Source: Epiperipatus broadwayi (taxonomy: Eukaryota; Onychophora; Udeonychophora; Euonychophora; Peripatidae). Taken from it: DNA of 64,000 nucleotides. How positions within the stretch are numbered: position 1 is the stretch's first letter; each line of letters starts with the position of its first letter. The position numbers and the translations under genes were made by a program. The notes under the pieces were generated by a model. The model saw only the letters and a program-made list of their open reading frames with translations. It did no database searches and was not told the DNA's origin. The stretch covers positions 3,887,127 to 3,951,126 of the forward strand of contig JAQFVV010006272.1 in the NCBI GenBank assembly GCA_028023455.1. The letters are read 5' to 3'. Of this stretch, positions 51,809 through 64,000 are shown piece after piece.

Positions 51809-52510
51809 ACTCATGTAGTGACTACTCTCTGGACCTGTCTATTGGACAGACTACTATTGATTGATATGAATTAAATATACGTCTACATGCCTAAATAACT
51901 TAATCTGCATTTATACAAATGAATTATATATGTGTCTATGTAATATGTGTCTCTATATACCTAATTAACTATGTGCTATATTTATGAATTGATTATGCTT
52001 CTATATATATGACTTAAATTAGTATCTATGTAATATGTGTCACTATATACCTGAATTGTCTACATGCTATATACATGAATAGATTATGCTTCTATATACA
52101 TGACATAAATCAATGTCTATGTAATATGTGTCACTATTTACCTGAATTAACGTGTTATATATATATATATATATGAATTTATTATGCTTCTATATACATG
52201 ACTTAAATTGGTGTCTATGTAATATGTGTCTACATATCTGGATTAAATTTGTGCTTATATATGAATTAAATATACATCTACATGCCTGGATAACTTAATC
52301 TGTGTTTATACAAATGAATTAAATATATGTCTATTGTAATAGGTGTATCTATACTCCTTAATTGAATATATGCTGTCATACAGTAATTGAATATAGTTCT
52401 ATATCCATGAATAACTTGAATCTGCATACATATGCCAGAATTACAGATGTGCTTATATACATGGAATAAATTTGTGCCTGTACATAGAAATTAAATAAGT
52501 GAACATATTT

Positions 52511-53343
52511 AAATTGAAGGGATTTATCCAGATATAAACCAAACCTACCTAAGAGTATTCTGTGAGGAGGATTAATAGACATGTCTTCAAAATTATTTAT
52601 ATGTGCATATGAGGAGAACATTGATTCACAAAGAGAAAATTTAACTTGAGAAATGATAAGGAGGTATCCATGATGTACACACAGATATCTAAGTAAATCA
52701 CTACTATATGAAAGCTGCAAGAACATGATTATGGAAGATAAAGGATGGATCCCATATGGACCTCAATGATTGGATCAATCATCAAAAGAAATTACTAATG
52801 AGTGGACTAACTGATCTATGGAACCAGAATTGCAATAAACTATTAAAGAAGTTGTCCAAATATTGTTATTCAAATACTATTATTTAAATAAAAATTGTTA
52901 GATAAATAATATATATTGTCAATTTCATTTCATGTCATTCATTTTCTAGTGTACTTGTTCACATGAATCTCATGTTTCCTGCCCTATGTCTGGTATAACT
53001 TGATCTGGGTAAGTCAGATTGTAGTGAGCTGGAACTCTAGTGGTACTATTTTGGGAAATCAAACAGTTAAATATCTAGATGTTTTCAGTCTCTTTAATGC
53101 TACATCCTCTAATGAGCAGGAAATATATTGTTGTGGGATGGAGGGTGATGTTGGCATTGGGTAACACTGATCATTCTTTCCTTCCTACAATATGCTTATC
53201 AGGAAATAAATCAACTGACAGAGGGGTTGGAAGAACCAGTCTGGTTACAATATATATAAATCTAAACTTAAAAATAAGATAAATATCAATTAACTTGATA
53301 AATCTATGCTTAATAATAGTTTATCACATATATACATTCAAAT
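52511..53343. other. Non-coding stretch
   Basis: No gene or bounded element recognised. Confidence 0.4.
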
Positions 53344-53430
53344 AGTGAAGTTTGATGGTGTAATGATTAAATCTTTCATCTGCTTTTACAATGCCAGGAG
53401 TTTGAATTGGGGAAGAAGTTGCAAAATTTT
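53344..53430 (+). mobile_element. Degenerate tRNA-like sequence (old SINE or tRNA pseudogene)
   Basis: TGGTGTAATGATTAA at ~53355 resembles an A box and D arm, followed by ATCTGCTTTTACAATGCCAGGAG (anticodon-like) and GTTTGAATTGG (decayed B box) at ~53400. Spacing suits a tRNA, but stems are poor and a T run follows. Isotype not assigned. Confidence 0.35.
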
Positions 53431-56400
53431 TTTAATTAACTAAAAACTTCTAAGTAAACTTAATTCTTTTAATCAACTATATTATAACTATGTGAGAACG
53501 ATATTCAGTTATTTGTCAATAAATAGATATATAATTATTCTCAACTAAAAGATAAAACAAGGCATAAAAATTGCATTCACTAACAAACTCGCATTTCAGT
53601 ATTCTGATCCTATTGTTTTGTTTCATTATTTTCTGTAGAGAGATATTGAAGAAATCTTTTCTCTATAGTAGGTTATGTAACTATTTTTTATATTTGTGCA
53701 GTAGCATTTTACCCATCAAATCTTAGAAGTTTATAAAAAGTATAATGAAGTGATTTAGCAAAACAAAATTAGTATCTGAATAAATTACAATTTTTAATAT
53801 TATCTGGCTATAATTTTTAGCTACTCTGAAAGAAAAGTGTGTATTTTTAGAATAGAGTAATATCTGAGATCTACTTTTATTGAAAGCAGACTGAATATGT
53901 TTTCCAAAATATGAATAAAATGTGTAGTTAAGAATAAACTTTTTTGTAATAATATTATTTATTTTGCTCATAAATGTTAAAGATAATCATTAGAATGCTA
54001 ATTATGATGATAAGCATATGATTAATAATGAATTAATATCATTCTTTTAGCTTACTGAAGTAATTCGTGATAAGTTTAAAATCCATTTTCTTTGCACATT
54101 ATACAATTTTATGATAGTTTAGCTTTACTAAATTATACATACTGAAACTGTAAGATTCTATCACCTTTTACCCACTCCTCCATCCCACCTAAATTTAAAC
54201 CCTAAATATTAGACTGTGTGCATATAATGGTACTAGATATATATAAACGTTTGTTAAGTATGTCATGTGTACACACACATTCTCATATTGGATAAATATT
54301 AAATTAAATAGAGTAACTTAAATAATTTATTAAATTTATAATATTATAATTCCATCACGTAAATAGTTATTTAGGTCAATTTTATGTATAATATTTTGTT
54401 TGTAAACCTTAAAATCTGTTTATAACTTATAAATGTACAAAAATAGAAATCCCTCCTGTTTATTTAAAATTGCAAAGACATAGTGGGTGGGGAGAGACAA
54501 TAGAATACTGAGAAATATTCCTGAAACCTTTTTAATTAGTTTTAAAAAAAGTAAAATCTGCATTGTAATCAGGTCATGAGTTTAGACCAAAAATAAACTA
54601 CAGAAATTCAGTTGGATTGAAAATACAAATTTAACATGTGCTACTAATGCATCAATTTACCTGAGCGTATTGTATTAATGGACCTGAAAGACTCTGATTA
54701 AATCATGTCAGATAGCTCCACAAAATAGGGAAAAATAGAAAGAAAAATATAAAAGAGGGAAATTACTGAATTTTTGGTTCTGAATCTATATGTTATATTT
54801 AAGAAGCCTTCCTGTGCAGATCATTTAAAAGGAAATCATCATCTTGTTTTATATTACCATGGTTGAGTAGTAAGGCATGCACTGTTCTCCTCTGGGGAAT
54901 GGTTAAAGTATGCAGAATGTCCTACTTGCTTTAAAATGAACTGCCTGATTAAATTGCTGCCATTAACCAAAATCTTGAAATGAACTGTCGGAGAAAACTG
55001 CTGCTTATGGACCATAAAGGGTCACTCATCAACGTGCATGTTCAACTGAATTCAAAGGTAACCAGTATCCAAAATATTTAAAAACTTTCATTTCTTAATC
55101 TAAAGCTATAGCTTATATATAATTTTTCTTCTACTTATGTAATCTCTGTTAAAACTATATTAAAATAAATTAAGAATCTGTAACTATTTAAAATATTTAA
55201 TTAACATCTGATCTTTTCCTTTGCTTTGGTTATCTATTTTTTTATTATTTATTTACTTATGTAACTGATTTCATGCCTAGATAATTTTCAACCTGGCTTA
55301 CTTGTTTTATAAAATGTTATAGTTCGTAATCTTCATCAAGATGAGCAAAATCATCAATATAATATAATGATAATACCTCATGTTGCACTAACAAGCTACC
55401 AGCTCAGGAATTATCAGTCCTTATTCTTAAATGACCTATTAATGGATGTGTTCTCATGATGTCATATTACTATGCTTCCCATTATTATTATGTATATAAA
55501 ATAAATTGCTATGACTATAGAGATGCATCTGACATTTCATATTAGTTAGGAATGTGAGTGTTGCAGGCAGATTTGTCAAATTAGCAATAGAAATAAGATA
55601 GAATTTTAATCCCTTTTTTATTAATTGGTTTACATTTAATTTATTTATGCTAACTAACCAATATCAGGTTATTCAAGGGCTTGCAAGTAAAATAACTCAT
55701 AAATGTGGGCCTTGGAAATGAATCATCATTTTAAAGCAAGTTTTAAATATATATAACTATGTTCTATAAGCGATAGCTGTTATAGCTTAGCGATGCCATA
55801 TTCTCTTTTAAAGCCAAGGAAATTGCCAGATACTTATGCACAAAGGTATCATTCCACTCCCATACAGTAGGGCATATTTAGAAGTGCTCCCATGGGTAGC
55901 TGAGTCCATCATAGCGGCAGAAGTCCCTTACATTCAAATCTGCTATATGACCGGTCTCATAGGGTCCCAGGCACAAAGCCTGTCCATGAGTTTTATATTT
56001 CCCCTATGGTTTCATCTTCTCACAGTTTACTCTTTAATTATTACATGGCATTTCTACATGTATCCTCTCTCATCTACTTAATTATTTTTGTATTGTATGC
56101 TTATGATTGTATTTCCTAAGTCTTCCATGTTATCTGCTCTTAAATAACAGGCTCCTAGAATTAATTATATGAATAAAACTTTGAGTGTATAATATGTTGC
56201 CAAGGCGAGTAGATTCATGGTGCAAACTTTATTAGCTGTTTTGCCTTACATTGTAACTGATATGATTAGCACTTAGGCATGAAATAACTTTTAGCTTTTA
56301 TTAATACCCAAAAGGCCATATTAAATAATTAAAGTATTACCAATGTAAATTACTCAACTCAAAGTGTGTAACCGAACTTTATTTTAATATTAAATATATA

Positions 56401-59400
56401 GTGTTTTAATTACATCTGTGTCCATATGTCTGTTCTTTAATGCCTTATAGCCATGGTATCTCACCTCAATAAGTAATGACATATATGAAAATTATGCATG
56501 AGTATAGTAGTAATAATAATTTTAGGTTTAGTTAGTAAGAGTCCCTTGCATCTCCCTGACCCCCATGGCCTAAAAGATGTTTACTATTGTGATGGCAGGT
56601 GCATTTTCCCATAGGATAGGTTATGGAATTGATCTAATAGGTTTGAGCATGGCACTGCAGGCCCTGAACCCACCTGTTGTGCTGCTCTTTGAAAGTGGTT
56701 ATATAATTGTCAACTAGTTAGCGGCATATGAATTCTGACCATTACAATACATATATATATTGATCTAAATTAATTTAAAGGTAAAATATATCAATTGTTT
56801 TAAATCGATTATTGTGGAAATAAAATTTGTCATTATTGTGACAATATATGGTATCCAAGACTAATTACTGTGATTTATAGTATGACTGTTTTTTTCTTCA
56901 AAACATTAGATACAGTCTTTAAATTATATTTATTACAGTCTTAATAAAAATAATTGTGAAGTTAGTAAAACCTTGGCAAGAAATTTTGGATTCAGTGATT
57001 AACTAGAATGATATATTTCAATGAAGTAACAATACAACAGAAAATATCACTTTTCAATCATAAATCTGTGATGTTTATTATTACCTTTTGTTTTTCTTTC
57101 TTATATATATATATATATATAATGTACCGTTTATTTATATATGGTACAAATATATTGGCATTTGGTAAAAGCTAAAAAAAAAAAAAAAGAGTAAACTTAA
57201 TTTTTTTTATTAGTATAATTTATTTTCTTAAAAACATACAGCGAAATTTAAAATTGTTCGTTCATATTTTTTTTTACATAATTAAAAATAAAAGTAAAAG
57301 TTGGAGAGAACAAAAGACACACAAATCACTAATCTAGATAAGCTAAAATAAAAATATTTTAGCTAATTAAAGATGGCCAAAAGATTTGCTAAAAAAAGAT
57401 AACTTTGTAATTGAAAAATAAATAAAGACTGTACAAGATAATGAACTAAAAATGCCATGGTAATAACATGTGCAGAAGTCTGAAAAATGGACCTCTAGTA
57501 TGAAAAGAAGGGGGTCAGTTTGATCAACTTCTTGGCTTGTCTGTATTTCTTTTGGTTGGTCTTGGATTAAACAATCTAAGACCATTCTACGATGAACTAA
57601 TTATTCATGTGGGAGTAGGCTGGAGCTTTAGCTGACATCGTTACCAAAGATGGACAACAGAGAAGCTTTCATGACTAGCCTATAGAATCAGCACCAACAA
57701 CAACTTATAACCAATGGCTGAGCTCATTCTAACCCAAAAAACTATGCATAGTAATCTACAACCTTCTCACTAAACTTACCGGTAAGTTATGATTCCTTAT
57801 TCTGACCAAACTAAGTGTTTACAAACCATTCTTAAAAATATATGTATAATAGGACTCCGATATGGACTTTAATTTTATTGATCAAGAGACTCTTATGTAA
57901 CCAATAACTTTTTATTTTGTTTAACTGTTATTTTTTTCTATTAATTGCTTTATGTTTGAATTAGTGTGTGTTCTCTCCAGTTTATTTAATTAACAATTTA
58001 ACGTTAAATATTTTAGTTTGTTAGAATAAAAGAGATTTTACTTTTATCAACCTTTTTCATTTGTACATTATTAATAATAGTTATTAATTATTATTAAATT
58101 TATTAATATTAGTTTAGTGATCTTTAAAAATATAATTTACCTTTGCCAATATGTTTAATAAGTTCCAGGAATAATAATATTTAGGAAATTATTCTAAATC
58201 ATGGTAAAATATAATTACCGATTATTTTAAAAAAACATTTTTCTTTTTAATTTATGAGTTACAATATGTTTGACGCAGAATCAGTGAGTCTAATTGACTC
58301 TGGCACCCTCATTTATAAATTAAAAACTGATTCAGCCCATGATTGTAATTGTAACAATTCTAGGTCGAGTTGATCAGGAAATATAGTTATGTTTTTAGAA
58401 ATAGAAATACAACTTTCTTCATTTTGTATAACTTGATCAACTCGCGCATTTATATTGAATATAGAGGCCTAGCAAGACAGAAAACATTACAATATATATA
58501 TATGCTAGTCACTGGTTTAATGGATAGTTCCATTAGCTATGTGATAGCAAAAAAATCTAACTTCTCCTTTAAAAAATTTCAATTTCTAATTAAGATACAA
58601 TGAACATGTTGGAAGCCCTCACTGATGAATAGTAAATTAGAAGACTGTAATAACAAAGCTCATAAACTGCTTGAACCATTTTCCATTCTTGTTTCATTCT
58701 TCAATTAAGAATAATCAAGTGCCCATTTTTTAATTAATGTTAAATATGCTACAAACACATGAGAGGAAAATCTTAAATCTTTTGAGAATAATTTTATTTG
58801 ACCTGCATTCAAATCCCAAGTTGTATATTTGCATATGGATTCACTATCTCTGCACGATAAGGTCCTTGTTATATATAATCATTAGAAATTATTTATTAAT
58901 GAATATGACTATTCAAACTTTAGAAAAAGAAAGTAGAGTGAAAGGCAAAAAAATAAATAAAGTTGAGTTGGCACGTATTATATAAGTAAACCATGAACCG
59001 CAAATAAATTCATATATACCACATACTGGGTTTTTAGTGCTATTTATTTGTCACCTAAAACTACTTTTTTTCCTCAGATTTTTCATTTTAAAACAATTCA
59101 ACAGCTTGTATTCTCTTGTCAACGATTTTCCCCCTATAAAATCAATCAATACCGAATCTCTTTAGAGTGACTTTGACATGACCTTTATAAAGTAAATAGA
59201 GTTAGCCTCTCTGGCAGCAATTACTTTCAAGTTCACTATAAAATACTTTTTAAAACTCTTTATTCACACCTAGTCCAATGAAAATCACTATCCCTAAATA
59301 TTTCTATATAATTTGTGATGCTGACGAAGATATTAACAGCAATTTCAATCAACATGCTTAATATATATATATATATTCGTTATCACTTCAAATATATATG

Positions 59401-60360
59401 TTAAAAGATTTTTTAATAACTTCTGTATGTTGAATATTTTTGTTTATTTAATATTTTTCAAATTCAAACCAAAGCAAAGAAGCGGTCGATGCAGTAGAAG
59501 TTATCCAAAATTAAAGGGAACTTGATGAATTAATAATATATATGAGAGTTTTTGAGAGCATTGTGGAAGCTAAAGTGGATGTGGGGGCTGCTAAAGCAAA
59601 GTAGACTCGCCAATAGCTCAGTAAAAGTGATCTGAGAAAGTGAAGATAAACAACATTAGAAAATCTCATATAAAGAGAGAAAACCACAAATTTCTAAAAT
59701 AAAATAAAAAATACATATGTATAGATAAATAGATAGATAAGTAAATAAATAGTAGGAGATGATTGGTGAGTAGGTAAATGATTATTGATTAGATGGTTGG
59801 ACAACTAAATAGATAGTTAAATGTATGAATGGAAAATTACTTATTTAAATACATAAGTATGTAAATGTATGCACTGCCTTTACTGCATAAACATTTTTTA
59901 AATATTTTGTGATAGATTTAAATAAATTAATATATTTGTCAAACGGAGAAGTTAATTTATAATTTCCCATATATATACACACACACACAATATGCTCTAT
60001 TTTTAATTTATCAATATACTTGTTAAGAGCAGTAATTTAATTTATAATATCATATGTATATACACACAATGTATTGTATTGTTATGTGGTTTGCTTTAAT
60101 ATATTTTTGTATCAATATAACATCGGTTTGTTGTTTTTTATAAATTTGTAAATGTTTTAATTAAAAAATTTTTATCCTGGAATAAACACACGAAAAATTC
60201 AATAAGTAATCTAATAAATAATACTGAACAATTTACAACATATGTGAAGATGATTATTACTGTTATAGATTCCCAACTTACTAAGGCAATTTTAATGTAA
60301 TGTTTAAAACGTTATTATTATTAAATTATCTGATTTTTTGTTTTTTGATTTTTCTTTCAG
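53431..60360. other. Long non-coding stretch, probably includes intron 1 and upstream DNA of the receptor gene
   Basis: No exon could be placed. Two GC-richer patches (55830-55990 and 56530-56700) are unidentified. A 44-bp near-duplicate (AAATGAACTGCC/AAATGAACTGTC) lies at 54934 and 54978. GATA-like decayed repeats lie at 59710-59830 and short TA or CA runs at 57100, 59360 and 59980. The bases just before 60361 are a pyrimidine-rich splice acceptor tract. Confidence 0.4.
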
Positions 60361-60497
60361 GTTTGGCATCTGATGACGAAGAAAGGTTAGTACGTGATTT
60401 ATTTAAAGGATATAACAAACTAATTCGTCCAGCTGTAAATATTTCCAGCATCATAAGCGTTACATTTCAAATTACTTTATTTCAAATAATTGATTTG
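60361..60497 (+). CDS. Nicotinic acetylcholine receptor subunit, exon 2 (start of ligand-binding domain)
   Basis: The 137-bp exon is bounded by a strong acceptor (TTTTTGATTTTTCTTTCAG ending at 60360) and a consensus donor (GTAAGT at 60498). It enters in phase 1 and leaves in phase 0, like exon 2 of vertebrate nAChR alpha genes. The reading is LASDDEERLVRDLFKGYNKLIRPAV...SVTFQITLFQIIDL: the N-terminal amphipathic helix (EERLVRDLF), the Y-N-x-L-I-R-P signature and the first beta strand ending QIIDL. NIS is a potential N-glycosylation site. The subunit would join a pentameric ligand-gated cation channel in the plasma membrane. The strand-1 segment FQITLFQ differs from the usual FGL.L.Q. Signal-peptide exon and Cys-loop exons are not in the window. 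The upstream frame from 60300 looks signal-like but crosses the splice tract. Subunit type unknown. Confidence 0.83.
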
Positions 60498-60884
60498 GTA
60501 AGTACTGATACTTTTTTGCATTTTAAGATAATTATATTTTAATTTTACTCCTGAAATCTCTGGAATACATTAATAAAGAGTAAATTATTGTGATCTGGTT
60601 ATCACTTTTCATTACTATCATATTTGTCATATAACATTTAGCATGTATAACAATATTATTCCAAGTTTCATGATGACATACAAATAAAATGTTTAATGTA
60701 AGTTCCTACAGTTATTGTTATTATTTTGAAATTGTGCTGAGATAACTAAGACTTTAGGGCGTTAATTAAATTTAATAATTTACCAATGATAGTTTGTTTT
60801 TTGTTATGCCTTCACACAATTTACAATAGCTTCAATTGAAATAATTTCTACCTAAGATCAATTTAATGAAAATGATTAAACTGA
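60498..60884. other. Intron of the nAChR gene
   Basis: AT-rich, starts with a consensus donor. No further exon recognised before the microsatellite. Confidence 0.6.

Positions 60885-64000
<3,116 letters not shown>

Larger units (their letters stand above)
48623..51863 (+). mobile_element. Full-length RTE-clade LINE, 3241 bp, with 14-bp target duplication
   Basis: ATATGAATTAAATA occurs at 48609-48622 and 51864-51877, exactly flanking the element. The 5' UTR (48623-48830) contains GGCAACGGGAAACCAC, common in RTE elements. One long but once-frameshifted reading frame follows, and the 3' UTR is only 55 bp, ending in a TTGATTGAT tail as usual for RTE. An uninterrupted unit of the host array at 52247-52320 shows the empty-site sequence (GTGCTTATATATGAATT...ATCTACATGCC), matching both flanks joined. 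Near-intact structure and exact duplication suggest a relatively recent insertion. Confidence 0.95.
48380..52510. repeat. Tandem array of ~90-98 bp units, interrupted by an RTE LINE
   Basis: Units begin GTAATATGTGTC at 51940, 52030, 52121 and 52219 (spacing 90, 91, 98), followed by ATATACCTGAATTAA, ATGAATT.ATTATGCTTCTATAT and TGACTTAAATTGGTGTCTAT blocks. Similar units occupy 48480-48622. The array is continuous if the LINE at 48623-51863 and one copy of its target duplication are removed. Confidence 0.85.

Overview
This is a strongly AT-rich, gene-poor stretch of an animal nuclear genome. Spliced structure, tRNA-derived SINEs, RTE, L1/Tx1-like and Penelope-like retroelements, several hAT families, long ATT, TA and GATA microsatellites and large empty intergenic or intronic spans all point to a metazoan. 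The one convincing host exon (60361-60497) encodes the start of a nicotinic acetylcholine receptor ligand-binding domain and reads most like lophotrochozoan (molluscan) subunits. I favour a mollusc, perhaps a cephalopod, but nothing here proves the species. There are no bacterial or plasmid features.

Layout. 1-444: 3' end of a Penelope-like element. 960-1280: CCAAT boxes and a CpG-containing patch with a possible very short first coding exon. 2566-5774: an old BED-finger hAT transposon with a 153-bp hAT MITE nested in it. 7685-8935 and 9620-12255: two copies of a fold-back repeat (family A, ~480-bp unit); the second is split by a 536-bp retroposon containing a tRNA-like promoter. 13322-13992, 27718-28555 and 31990-32160: a second fold-back family (B, ~457-bp unit). 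16920-17760: a decayed coiled-coil reading frame containing a 181-bp tandem duplication. 26592-26751: a short retroposed fragment with an inverted 5' part. 34756-35250: an internally deleted hAT with a GTF2IRD2-like N-terminal fragment. 35451-35676: a hairpin MITE. 36115-36790: a minisatellite. 38286-41595: a complete but decayed KIAA1586-type hAT with a perfect 8-bp target duplication, bracketed at a distance by two tRNA-type SINEs. 43700-46161: two inverted copies of one non-autonomous DNA transposon. 48380-52510: a ~90-bp tandem array interrupted by a nearly intact 3241-bp RTE LINE. 60361-60497: the nAChR exon, followed in its intron by a 3'-complete L1/Tx1-like LINE on the minus strand that runs off the window.

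The window is mainly a record of nested transposon insertions inside and between host introns. Seven or eight insertions can be bounded by target-site duplications read directly from the sequence. The least explained structures are fold-back families A and B. They share no obvious sequence, yet both are built as forward unit(s), a partial forward unit, then reverse unit(s). No operon-like or multigene functional system is visible.
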